Shown: one piece after another, positions 7,233 through 14,751 of the stretch
Position numbering within the stretch: position 1 is the stretch's first letter
Layout: every line of letters begins with the position of its first letter
NCBI RefSeq assembly: GCF_000420145.1
Contig: NZ_ATUJ01000013.1
Coordinates: forward strand, 1 to 64,000
Length of the DNA: 64,000 nt
Source of the DNA: Paracoccus zeaxanthinifaciens ATCC 21588
GTDB taxonomy: Bacteria > Pseudomonadota > Alphaproteobacteria > Rhodobacterales > Rhodobacteraceae
Reading direction: 5' to 3'
The notes under the pieces: generated by a model
What the model was told of the DNA's origin: nothing
The model's input: the letters and a program-made list of their open reading frames with translations, nothing else
Databases searched by the model: none
Position numbers and translations under genes: made by a program

Positions 7233-8609
7233 ATGCCGAAACCTACCACCGTCTTCACCTGCACTGCCTGCGGCGCGACCCATAAGAAATGGGCCGGACG
7301 CTGCGATGCCTGCGGCCAATGGAACACCATCGTCGAAGAGGCCCCCCTGTCACAGGGACCGGGGCGCGGCCTGGGCGCGATCAAGGGCCGCGCGATCCCG
7401 CTGTCTAACCTGCAGGCGCACGAGGCCCCGCCCCCGCGCATCAATGCGGGCATCGCGGAACTGGACCGGGTGCTTGGCGGCGGACTGGTCCCCGGATCCG
7501 CCCTGCTGGTCGGCGGCGATCCCGGCATCGGCAAATCGACCCTGCTGCTGCAGGCGGCGGCCGCGTTCTCGAATGCGGGCAAGCACGCGATCTACATCTC
7601 GGGCGAGGAAGCCAGCGCGCAGGTCCGCATGCGCGCCCACCGGCTGGGCCTGGCCGAGGCACCGATGCGACTGGGCGCCGAGACGAACCTGCGCGACATC
7701 CTGACGACGCTGGACGCCGAGCGCCCCGATGTCGCGGTGATCGATTCGATCCAGACGCTGTGGTCGGACACGGTCGAGGCCGCGCCGGGCAGCGTCTCGC
7801 AGGTGCGCGCCTCGGCGCATGAACTGGTGACATTCGCCAAGCGGCGCGGCGTCGCCGTGATCCTTGTCGGCCACGTGACCAAGGAAGGCCAGATCGCGGG
7901 CCCCCGAGTGGTCGAGCACATGGTCGATACCGTCCTTTACTTCGAGGGAGAGCGCGGGCACCAGTTCCGCATCCTGCGCAGCGTGAAGAACCGCTTCGGC
8001 CCCGCCGGAGAGATCGGCGTCTTCGAGATGACCGGCGCGGGCCTGGCCGAGGTCACGAACCCCTCGGCGCTGTTCCTGTCCGAACGCGGACAGCCCGTGG
8101 CGGGCAGCGCGGTCTTCGCGGGGATCGAGGGCACGCGCCCCGTCCTGACCGAGGTGCAGGCGCTGGTCGCCCCCTCGACACTGGCAAGTCCCCGCCGAAC
8201 GGTCGTCGGGCTGGACAGCGGGCGGGTCAGCACGATCCTTGCCGTTCTCGAGGCGCGCTGCGGGATCCCCTTCGCGGGTCTCGATGTTTTCCTGAACGTT
8301 GCCGGGGGGATGAAGGTCGTCGAACCGGCGGCCGACCTTGCCATCGCTGCAGCCCTTCTGTCCGCGCGCGAGGACAGCGCCCTGCCCGCCGATGCGGTGC
8401 TTTTCGGCGAAATCAGCCTGTCTGGCGCGCTACGTCCCGTCGCCCAGGCCGAAAATCGGTTGAAAGAAGCGCAGAAACTTGGTTTCACACAAGCGATTTT
8501 GCCCGACGCCACGAAGGTCGAGGGTAACGACAACGAACGTGGCGGGATGGGTTTCCGAAGGATCGCGGACCTGACCGGCTTCGTGGGCGAGGTCTTCGGC
8601 GCCGGCTGA
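7233..8609 (+). CDS. radA: DNA repair protein RadA
   Basis: This 458-residue RecA-like helicase acts on branched recombination intermediates. The N-terminal zinc finger FTCTACGATHKKWAGRCDAC (C-x2-C...C-x2-C) is followed by Walker A GGDPGIGKST at about residues 92-101, the RadA-specific KNRFGPAGEIG motif at about 251-261, and a C-terminal Lon-protease-like domain (LNVAGGMKVVEPAADLAIA). I chose the ATG at 7233 (MPKPTTVFTC) because it places the zinc finger right at the N-terminus and has an ACGCGGA site. The gene diverges from lolC and is followed 43 bp later by cvpA, probably in the same transcript. Confidence 0.96.
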   Translation: MPKPTTVFTCTACGATHKKWAGRCDACGQWNTIVEEAPLSQGPGRGLGAIKGRAIPLSNLQAHEAPPPRINAGIAELDRVLGGGLVPGSALLVGGDPGIGKSTLLLQAAAAFSNAGKHAIYISGEEASAQVRMRAHRLGLAEAPMRLGAETNLRDILTTLDAERPDVAVIDSIQTLWSDTVEAAPGSVSQVRASAHELVTFAKRRGVAVILVGHVTKEGQIAGPRVVEHMVDTVLYFEGERGHQFRILRSVKNRFGPAGEIGVFEMTGAGLAEVTNPSALFLSERGQPVAGSAVFAGIEGTRPVLTEVQALVAPSTLASPRRTVVGLDSGRVSTILAVLEARCGIPFAGLDVFLNVAGGMKVVEPAADLAIAAALLSAREDSALPADAVLFGEISLSGALRPVAQAENRLKEAQKLGFTQAILPDATKVEGNDNERGGMGFRRIADLTGFVGEVFGAG

Positions 8610-8652
8610 ACCGCCTGCAACAAGATGAACAACCGGCGCGAGGACAGTTAAT

Positions 8653-9246
8653 ATGGACGGTTTCACGATCATCGACGCGGTGGTGGCCGGCGTCATCATC
8701 CTTTCGGCGATCCTGGCGTGGTCGCGCGGCTTCGTGCGCGAATCGCTGGCGATCCTCGGCTGGATCGCCGCGGCCATCCTGGCGTTCCTGTTCGCGCCCG
8801 CCGTGCGCCCGATGATCGCCCAGATCCCGGTCCTGGACCGCTTCATGGGCGACAGCTGCGAGCTGGCGACCATCGCGGGCTTCGCCGTGGTCTTCGCGCT
8901 GGCGCTGGTCGTCTTCTCGATCATCACGCCGCTCTTTTCCTCGGTCGTGCAGCGTTCGGCGCTTGGCGGGGTGGATCAGGGCATGGGCTTCCTGTTCGGC
9001 GTGGCGCGCGGCATCCTGCTGGTGGCGATCGCCTTCATCATCCACGACCGCGTGATGACCAGCCAGGAACTGGCCATCGTCGAGGAAAGCCGCTCGGCCC
9101 AAGTGTTCGAGCGCATGCGCGGTTCCATGGACGAGCAGCTGCCCGAGGATGCGCCCGGCTGGATCGTCACCCGCTATGAGCAGATGGTCCGCGCCTGCAC
9201 CGCCGACGCGCCCGCACCTGCCGCCACGGCACCCGCATCGAACTGA
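8653..9246 (+). CDS. cvpA: CvpA family membrane protein
   Basis: This 197-residue inner-membrane protein has four hydrophobic helices at about residues 5-25, 33-52, 76-101 and 115-133, with the conserved SRGFVRESLAILGWI segment between the first two. CvpA was named for colicin V production in E. coli; its exact molecular function is still debated, with roles in envelope homeostasis proposed. The C-terminus is rich in Ala and Pro. It lies just upstream of purF, the same pairing as in E. coli, which supports the call. A stable hairpin separates the two genes at 9292-9317. Confidence 0.92.
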   Translation: MDGFTIIDAVVAGVIILSAILAWSRGFVRESLAILGWIAAAILAFLFAPAVRPMIAQIPVLDRFMGDSCELATIAGFAVVFALALVVFSIITPLFSSVVQRSALGGVDQGMGFLFGVARGILLVAIAFIIHDRVMTSQELAIVEESRSAQVFERMRGSMDEQLPEDAPGWIVTRYEQMVRACTADAPAPAATAPASN

Positions 9247-9285
9247 TTTTTCGACAGCCTGCACGGGTTGCGACGGAAAGATGAC

Positions 9286-9320
9286 GAAAAAACGCCCTCG
9301 CCTCTCGGCGGGGGCGTGAC
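9286..9320. terminator. Hairpin between cvpA and purF
   Basis: ACGCCCTCGCC (9292-9302) and GGCGGGGGCGT (9307-9317) pair over 11 bp with one G-T wobble around a TCTC loop. The flanking run of six A residues would be a T-tract on the minus strand, where there is no gene. On the plus strand only GACTTT follows. It could be a weak terminator or attenuator between cvpA and purF. Confidence 0.5.
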
Positions 9321-9378
9321 TTTATGGGATGATGGCACTACACCACCCGCGACAGCCCCCAGCCATCAGGACGTGCCG

Positions 9379-10869
9379 ATGCAACCCTTTCTGGCCCATC
9401 CCTTCGATTCCGATCGCCTGCATGAAGAATGCGGGATCTTCGGGGCGATAGGTGTCGCCGATGCCTCGAACTTCGTCGCGCTCGGCCTGCATGCTCTTCA
9501 GCATCGCGGGCAGGAAGCGGGCGGAATCGTGGCCTTCCACCCGGAATACGGTTTCAACAGCGCGCATCGCTTCGGCTATGTCCGCGACAACTTCACGAAG
9601 CCCGACGTGATGGAGACCCTGCCCGGCCAGCTTGGCATCGGGCATGTGCGCTACTCGACCGCCGGAACCAAGGCCGCGACCGCGATCCGCGACGTGCAGC
9701 CCTTCTTCGGCGAATTCTCGATGGGCGGTTGCGCCATCGCGCATAACGGCAACATCACGAACGCCGCCGCCCTGCGCCGCGAACTGATCGAGCGCGGCAG
9801 CATCTTCCAGTCCAGCAGCGACAGCGAATGCATCATCCACCTGATGGCGCGTTCGATCCAGCGCAACATCCCCGAACGGATGAAGGACGCCCTGCGCCGG
9901 GTCGAGGGCGCGTTCAGCGTCATCGCCATGACCCGCACCAAGCTGATCGGCGTGCGCGACCCCCTGGGCGTGCGCCCGCTGGTCCTGGGCCGCGTGGGCG
10001 AGGACGGCTATGTCCTCGCATCCGAGACCTGCGCGCTGGACATCATCGGCGCCGAGTTCGTCCGCGAGATCGACCCCGGCGAGATGGTCGTCATCTCGAA
10101 GGGCGAGGTCGAAAGCTCTCGCCCCTTCGGTCCCTCGACCGGTCGCTTCTGCATCTTCGAGCATGTCTATTTCTCGCGCCCCGATTCGATCATCGGCGGA
10201 CGCTCGGTCTATGAGACCCGCCGCCAGATCGGCGTGGAACTGGCGCGCGAAGCCCCGATCGAGGCCGACCTGGTCTGCCCCGTCCCCGACAGCGGCACCC
10301 CCGCGGCCATCGGCTTTGCGCAGGAATCGGGCATTCCCTATGGCATGGGGATCATCCGCAACCAGTATATGGGCCGGACCTTCATCGAGCCGACGGACCA
10401 GATCCGCAACATGGGCGTCCGCCTGAAGCTGAACGTGAACCGCGCGCTGATCGCGGGCAAGCGCGTCGTGCTGGTCGATGACAGCGTCGTGCGCGGCACC
10501 ACCAGCCGCAAGATCAAGGACATGATCCTGGATGCCGGCGCGGCCGAGGTGCATTTCCGCATCGCATCGCCCCCCACCGCATGGCCGTGCTTCTACGGCG
10601 TGGATACCCCCGACCGCGAGAAGCTTCTGGCCGCGAACATGTCCCCCGAGGAGATGCGCGACTGGATCGGCGTGGACAGCCTGTCCTTCGTCTCGCTCGA
10701 CGGGCTCTATCGCGCCGTGGGCGAGGCCGAGGGCCGGAACGCGAAATGCCCGCAATATTGCGATGCGTGCTTCTCGGGCGACTACCCGGTCGCGCCCTTC
10801 GACCAGCTGGAACGCGGTTTCGCGATGAAGCCCGGTTCGGAAACCGCGAAGAAGGTCGCGGCAGAGTAA
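9379..10869 (+). CDS. purF: Amidophosphoribosyltransferase (first step of purine synthesis)
   Basis: This 496-residue enzyme converts PRPP and glutamine to 5-phosphoribosylamine. The ATG at 9379 gives a 17-residue propeptide before Cys18 in EECGIFGAIGV; that Cys becomes the N-terminal nucleophile after cleavage, as in the Bacillus-type enzymes. The glutamine amidotransferase half includes HVRYSTAGT and AIAHNGNITNA. The phosphoribosyltransferase half has the PRPP-binding motif VVLVDDSVVRGTTSRKI at about residues 363-379. Cys residues near YCDACFSGDYP could serve an iron-sulfur cluster as in the Bacillus enzyme (inference). It is convergent with the Nudix-purK-purE operon, with stop codons one base apart, so purine genes meet tail to tail. 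Confidence 0.96.
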   Translation: MQPFLAHPFDSDRLHEECGIFGAIGVADASNFVALGLHALQHRGQEAGGIVAFHPEYGFNSAHRFGYVRDNFTKPDVMETLPGQLGIGHVRYSTAGTKAATAIRDVQPFFGEFSMGGCAIAHNGNITNAAALRRELIERGSIFQSSSDSECIIHLMARSIQRNIPERMKDALRRVEGAFSVIAMTRTKLIGVRDPLGVRPLVLGRVGEDGYVLASETCALDIIGAEFVREIDPGEMVVISKGEVESSRPFGPSTGRFCIFEHVYFSRPDSIIGGRSVYETRRQIGVELAREAPIEADLVCPVPDSGTPAAIGFAQESGIPYGMGIIRNQYMGRTFIEPTDQIRNMGVRLKLNVNRALIAGKRVVLVDDSVVRGTTSRKIKDMILDAGAAEVHFRIASPPTAWPCFYGVDTPDREKLLAANMSPEEMRDWIGVDSLSFVSLDGLYRAVGEAEGRNAKCPQYCDACFSGDYPVAPFDQLERGFAMKPGSETAKKVAAE

Positions 10870-10870
10870 C

Positions 10871-11317
10871 TCAGCCTACGATCCGCTCCAGCGGGTCGTA
10901 ATGGGCGGCAGTGCTGTCCCAGATCAGATCGATCAGGCTGTCGGGCTTGTAGCGCAGGCCCGACAGTTCGTCCCGATCGACCCACCGGAAACGGTTCACC
11001 ACACCTTCGGGATCGTCCAGAACGACATTCGCGCCGCCCGACAGGACGGCGCGGAAATGCAGCTCTATCTGGTGAAAGCCGCTGGCGGGATCGTGGAATT
11101 CGTTCACGAGGAAGGGCGGACCGATGACGACCCGCAGACCGGTTTCCTCGTGGATCTCGCGCGCAAGGTTCTCGGTCAGGGACTGGCCACGTTCGACCCC
11201 GCCGCCGGGCAGGCACCACAGGTCGGACCTCTCACCCGGATAGGCGTTGACCATCAGGACCCGGCCCTCGTGCAGGATCGCGGCGCGAACCGCGATACGG
11301 GGCCGGGCCTGGATCAT
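10871..11317 (-). CDS. Nudix hydrolase
   Basis: This 148-residue protein carries the full Nudix box, GGGVERGQSLTENLAREIHE followed directly by ETGL (about residues 41-64). The catalytic glutamates REIHEE, which bind magnesium and cleave nucleoside diphosphates linked to another group, are in place. Substrate cannot be told from sequence; in family terms it could clean up damaged nucleotides or ADP-sugars. Its ATG at 11317 overlaps the purK stop by 4 bases (ATGA), so it is the last gene of purE-purK-nudix. Its stop is one base from that of purF on the other strand. Confidence 0.88.
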   Translation of the reverse strand: MIQARPRIAVRAAILHEGRVLMVNAYPGERSDLWCLPGGGVERGQSLTENLAREIHEETGLRVVIGPPFLVNEFHDPASGFHQIELHFRAVLSGGANVVLDDPEGVVNRFRWVDRDELSGLRYKPDSLIDLIWDSTAAHYDPLERIVG

Positions 11318-12348
11318 TGCGTGATCCGGTTGGCATGCCCCATCTTGCGGCCCGGACGTGGATCGCCCTTGCCATAGAGATGCAGCTGCACCTTCGGTTC
11401 GGCCAGCAGCGCGGGCACGCGGTCCAGATCGTCGCCGATCAGGTTCTCCATCACCACGTCGGCATGGCGCTTGCCATCGCCAAGCGGCAGCCCCGCGACC
11501 GCGCGGATATGCTGCTCGAACTGGTCGACGGCGCAGCCTGCCTGCGTCCAATGGCCGGAATTGTGGACCCTCGGCGCGATCTCGTTGACGATCAGCCCGT
11601 CGGGGGTCACGAACAGCTCGACCCCCAGAACCCCGACGTAATCCAGCGCATTCGCGATCTGCGCGGCCATCAGGACCGCATCGGTCGTCACGCGGGCCGG
11701 TTGGCCGCAGGGGATGGTGGTCGTGCGCAGGATGCCGCCCTCGTGGACGTTCAGGCCCGGATCGAAGGCCGCGACCTGGCCGTCCGCACCGCGCGCGATG
11801 ATCACGCTGATCTCGGCGCTGAAATCGACGAAGCCTTCCAGGACCGACGGCGCGCCGGTCCATTCGGCGGGACCGTCGCCGATCCGCACCTGGCCCTTGC
11901 CGTCGTACCCCATGCGTCGGGTCTTCAGGATCGAGGGGCGACCGATCCGGTCGATCGCGGCGGCCAGCTCGCCTTCATCCTCGACATTGGCGAAGGGCGC
12001 GGTGCGCAGGCCGATCTGCTGCAGGAAGGTCTTCTCGGTAAGGCGATCCTGCGACACGGCAAGCGCGCGCCGGTTGGGCCGGATCGGGCGCAGGCTTTCC
12101 AGCAGGTCCAGCGCCGAGGTGGGCACGTTCTCGAATTCGTAGGTGATGACATCCACGGAGTCCGCGAATGCACGCAGCGCGGCCTCGTCCTCGTAGGGGG
12201 CCTGCGTCACGCGCCACGCGACATCGCCCGCGATGCTGTGACCGGGTTCGTAGATGTGGCAGCGAAGCCCCAGGCGGCTGGCCGCGACCGACAGCATGCG
12301 GCCCAGCTGGCCGCCGCCGAGGATGCCGATGGTGCGGATCTCAGTCAT
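11314..12348 (-). CDS. purK: 5-(carboxyamino)imidazole ribonucleotide synthase
   Basis: This 344-residue ATP-grasp enzyme carboxylates AIR with bicarbonate and ATP, feeding PurE. The N-terminus shows the family motif [20 protein letters not shown]. The ATP-grasp core includes [31 protein letters not shown] and, near the metal site, [15 protein letters not shown] chose the ATG at 12348, with [13 protein letters not shown], and rejected the longer in-frame extension because it has no conserved sequence. It overlaps purE by 8 bases upstream and the Nudix gene by 4 bases downstream, so the three are probably translated as a coupled unit. Confidence 0.96.
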   Translation of the reverse strand: MTEIRTIGILGGGQLGRMLSVAASRLGLRCHIYEPGHSIAGDVAWRVTQAPYEDEAALRAFADSVDVITYEFENVPTSALDLLESLRPIRPNRRALAVSQDRLTEKTFLQQIGLRTAPFANVEDEGELAAAIDRIGRPSILKTRRMGYDGKGQVRIGDGPAEWTGAPSVLEGFVDFSAEISVIIARGADGQVAAFDPGLNVHEGGILRTTTIPCGQPARVTTDAVLMAAQIANALDYVGVLGVELFVTPDGLIVNEIAPRVHNSGHWTQAGCAVDQFEQHIRAVAGLPLGDGKRHADVVMENLIGDDLDRVPALLAEPKVQLHLYGKGDPRPGRKMGHANRITQ

Positions 12349-12826
12349 CGGAAGGCTCCTCGGGGATCGAGGCCGACAGCGCGTCGCGCCAGGCATCCAG
12401 CCGCGCGGCAAGATCGGCGTCGGACACGGCAAGGATCCCCGCCGCCATCAGGCCCGCATTCGCGGCACCCGCCGACCCGATCGCCATGGTGGCAACCGGA
12501 AAGCCCTTCGGCATCTGAAGGATGGAATAGAGCGAATCGACGCCCGACAGCGCGCGCGTCTGGACCGGCACGCCGATCACCGGCACGCGCGTCTTGCTGG
12601 CCATCATGCCCGGCAGATGCGCCGCGCCGCCTGCACCCGCGATGATGACCCGAAGGCCGCGCGCGACGGCGGTCTTGCCGTAATCCCACAGCCGGTCGGG
12701 GGTGCGATGGGCGCTGACGATCTTCGTCTCGTAGGGGATCGCAAGCTCGTCCAGGATGGCCGCGGCCTCGCGCATCGTCGACCAGTCCGACTGGCTGCCC
12801 ATGATAATTCCGACCGGTGTATCCAT
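12341..12826 (-). CDS. purE: 5-(carboxyamino)imidazole ribonucleotide mutase
   Basis: This 161-residue class I PurE moves the carboxyl group from N5-CAIR to CAIR. Signature parts are [12 protein letters not shown] at the N-terminus (with the catalytic Ser-Asp), [15 protein letters not shown] with the catalytic His, and [14 protein letters not shown] with the substrate loop. Two starts 6 bases apart are possible (12832 and 12826). I prefer 12826 because the GGGGA site is 7 bases upstream of it but only about 1 base from the other. First gene of the purE-purK-Nudix operon. Confidence 0.94.
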   Translation of the reverse strand: MDTPVGIIMGSQSDWSTMREAAAILDELAIPYETKIVSAHRTPDRLWDYGKTAVARGLRVIIAGAGGAAHLPGMMASKTRVPVIGVPVQTRALSGVDSLYSILQMPKGFPVATMAIGSAGAANAGLMAAGILAVSDADLAARLDAWRDALSASIPEEPSDD

Positions 12827-12885
12827 CGCCATTTCCCCGTGCGTTAGCCTGTGCACGCCATAGCGCGTGAGGCCCCTGCCCGCAA

Positions 12886-13104
12886 TCAGGCGATGATGTC
12901 GGGGGTCAGTTCGTCTTCCAGTCGCGCGATGCGGTCCTTCAGCACCAGCTTCTGCTTCTTCAGCCGCTGAAGCGTCAGCGTGTTCGCCGTCCCCTGCCCC
13001 TGCAGGGCCGAGATCGCCTCGTCCAGATCCCGATGTTCGAAGCGCAGCGCCGCAAGGCGGGCGCGGACGATCTCTTCGTGGTTCATGGAATGCTGCATGT
13101 TCAT
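12886..13104 (-). CDS. YdcH family (DUF465) protein
   Basis: This 72-residue, highly charged helical protein has the DUF465/YdcH pattern: [16 protein letters not shown], then [19 protein letters not shown]. The heptad-like spacing of Leu and Ile suggests a short coiled coil. Function unknown; the family is common as stand-alone small genes in proteobacteria. Start 13104 is preferred over 13098 and 13086 because a GAG site lies 7 bases upstream. The gene is separated from purE by about 60 bases and diverges from the small heat-shock gene. Confidence 0.82.
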   Translation of the reverse strand: MNMQHSMNHEEIVRARLAALRFEHRDLDEAISALQGQGTANTLTLQRLKKQKLVLKDRIARLEDELTPDIIA

Positions 13105-13277
13105 CGGGCGTCTCGGGGCTTGCTGGATGCTGTTCCGCCCGATCATACCGCTTTGCCGCCCGCCTGTTAACAGTTCTTGCACGATCTGCGGAAGAAACAG
13201 CGCGGACTTGCGCGGATGGGTTCCTGCACACATATTGAAACCCGAAGGGGTTGCCGCTTCGGGGCCCCGGACGACCA

Positions 13278-13302
13278 GTCGCTTAACCTTCGAAGGGCTG
13301 AC
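13278..13302 (+). promoter_or_regulatory. Candidate RNA thermometer over the hsp20 ribosome-binding site
   Basis: Just before the hsp20 ATG, gtcgc...cct pairs with agggc...gac: GTC/GAC and GC/GC closing an inner CCT-TCGA-AGG stem, with small bulges. The AAGGG Shine-Dalgarno lies in the paired inner arm. Small heat-shock genes of alphaproteobacteria are often controlled by ROSE-type thermometers that hide this site at low temperature. The pairing is seen in the sequence; the regulatory role is inferred. Confidence 0.4.
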
Positions 13303-13713
13303 ATGACCAAGATCTCACTGGGCTCGCATCCCTATCTGCTGGGCTTCGACCAGCTGGAACGCATGGCGGAACGCGCCGCCAAGGGGGCCGAGGGCTATCC
13401 GCCCTACAATATCGAACATATCGCGCCGGACGGCTTCCGCATCACGCTGGCCGTGGCCGGTTTCGCCGATGACGACCTGTCGGTCACGACCGAGGATCGG
13501 CAGCTGGTCATCCGCGGCCGCATGCCCGAAAGCGACGGCGAACGCGTCTTCCTGCACCGTGGCATCGCCTCGCGCGCGTTCCAGCGCAGCTTCGTCTTGG
13601 CGGACGGGGTCGAGGTCGTGGGCGCCGCGATGGAGAACGGGCTGCTGAACGTGGACCTCAAGCGCGTCCAGCCCGAACAGGTCGTCCAGAACATTCCGAT
13701 CAGCCGCAAGTAA
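13303..13713 (+). CDS. Hsp20-family small heat-shock protein
   Basis: This 136-residue alpha-crystallin-type chaperone holds unfolding proteins. It starts MTKISLGSHPYLLGFDQLER, a typical alphaproteobacterial IbpA/HspA N-terminus (compare LLGFDRL in homologues). The alpha-crystallin domain spans about residues 36-126: YNIEHIAPDGFRITLAVAGF, then RQLVIRGR and the AFQRSFVLADGVEV strand. The C-terminal IPI-like anchor is NIPISRK. Start at 13303 preceded by an AAGGG site inside a hairpin. A DUF1150 gene follows 10 bp later. Confidence 0.93.
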   Translation: MTKISLGSHPYLLGFDQLERMAERAAKGAEGYPPYNIEHIAPDGFRITLAVAGFADDDLSVTTEDRQLVIRGRMPESDGERVFLHRGIASRAFQRSFVLADGVEVVGAAMENGLLNVDLKRVQPEQVVQNIPISRK

Positions 13714-13723
13714 GGGGGTCACG

Positions 13724-13945
13724 ATGAACCACGAATATGATTTCGGCGATACGAAGCAGACCGTCTATGTGCGCGAGGTCGCACCCGAAACGCTGCCGGA
13801 CGATGTCCGTGAACAGATCGGCGATGTCGCGACCATGTACGCGGTCCACGACACCGATGGCGAAAGGCTGGCGCTGGTCTCGGACCGTCGCATGGCCTTC
13901 ACGCTGGCCCGCCAGAACGAACTGAGCCCGGTCAGCGTTCACTGA
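13724..13945 (+). CDS. DUF1150 family protein
   Basis: This 73-residue protein reads MNHEYDFGDTKQTVYVREVA, then LPDDVREQIGDVATMYAVHD and LALVSDRRMAFTLARQNEL, which I recognise as DUF1150. This family commonly follows hsp20-type genes in Rhodobacterales. Function is not known; the pairing suggests a stress-linked role. A strong GGGGG ribosome site lies about 7 bases upstream of the start. The last 7 bases overlap the stop end of the convergent beta-propeller gene. Confidence 0.85.
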   Translation: MNHEYDFGDTKQTVYVREVAPETLPDDVREQIGDVATMYAVHDTDGERLALVSDRRMAFTLARQNELSPVSVH

Positions 13946-14751
13946 TCCGTTGCGGGCGCGTATCGCATGAAGGCGAATGCGCGCCCGTCGGGCGACCAGC
14001 AGGGCACGTTGATGCTGCCCTGCCCGCCGAACAGGTCGAACAGCTTGCGCCTGCCCGACCCGTCCGGCGCCATCTCCCAGATGGACACGTCCAGATCCCT
14101 CGGGTGCCCCAAGGTTCCCGGGGGATAGGACAGGTAGATCACGTGCCCTCCGCAGGGCGAGGGATGGGGGAACCAGTTCACCCGCTCGTCCCGGAACACG
14201 GGGGCGGCGTCGGTCCCGTCGAGGCGCATCCGCCAGATCTGCGCATGCCCCGTGGCGTCCGAATTGAACCAGATCCAGTTCCCGCAGGCCGAGAAATCCG
14301 GCCCGTCGTGATGTCCCGCCCAATCCGTCAGCACCGTTTCGGTTTCGCCGTCATGGACCGCGATCCGCACGACGCGGTCGCCGCCCCGAACGCATGCATA
14401 TGCAAGATGCCGACCATGCGCTCCGTGCCACCAGCTGGGGCGCGGCTGGGGCAGCGTCGTCAGCCCAACCGGGCCGAACACATGCATCCCAGCCCCTGTT
14501 CCGTCATGGGCCGAGAAGACGATCCGTCCATCGGGCAGAAAGCCGTGGTCGTTGTTGCACCGCTCGGCGCTGCCGGTCTCGATGGCGGTCAGCCCCGTGG
14601 CGTCGGCGCGCCACAGACGACCCTCGCCATTCACCAGGAACCAGCCGTCGGGATGCCAGTTCGGCGCCTCGATCAGGCGTTCGCTGCGCAGGACGACATG
14701 CGTCCGACCGGTCGCGATGTCGCAGACCTCCAGCGATGAACGCCAGCTCAT
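13939..14751 (-). CDS. TolB-like beta-propeller protein (PD40/WD40-type repeats)
   Basis: This 270-residue protein has repeated blades of the PD40 type: APNWHPDGWFLVNGEGRLWR, FLPDGRIVFSAHDGTG, DFSACGNWIWFNSDATG, HPSPCGGHVIYLSYPPG and CWSPDGRAFAFMRYAP. TolB-family propellers are usually periplasmic, but there is no signal peptide here (it begins MSWRSSLEVCDIATG), so it is probably cytoplasmic. Its start overlaps the MFS gene stop by 4 bases, so the two are translationally coupled. Oligogalacturonate-lyase-like and dipeptidyl-peptidase-like propellers look similar, but I see no catalytic triad. Substrate or partner unknown. Confidence 0.75.
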   Translation of the reverse strand: MSWRSSLEVCDIATGRTHVVLRSERLIEAPNWHPDGWFLVNGEGRLWRADATGLTAIETGSAERCNNDHGFLPDGRIVFSAHDGTGAGMHVFGPVGLTTLPQPRPSWWHGAHGRHLAYACVRGGDRVVRIAVHDGETETVLTDWAGHHDGPDFSACGNWIWFNSDATGHAQIWRMRLDGTDAAPVFRDERVNWFPHPSPCGGHVIYLSYPPGTLGHPRDLDVSIWEMAPDGSGRRKLFDLFGGQGSINVPCWSPDGRAFAFMRYAPATDQ

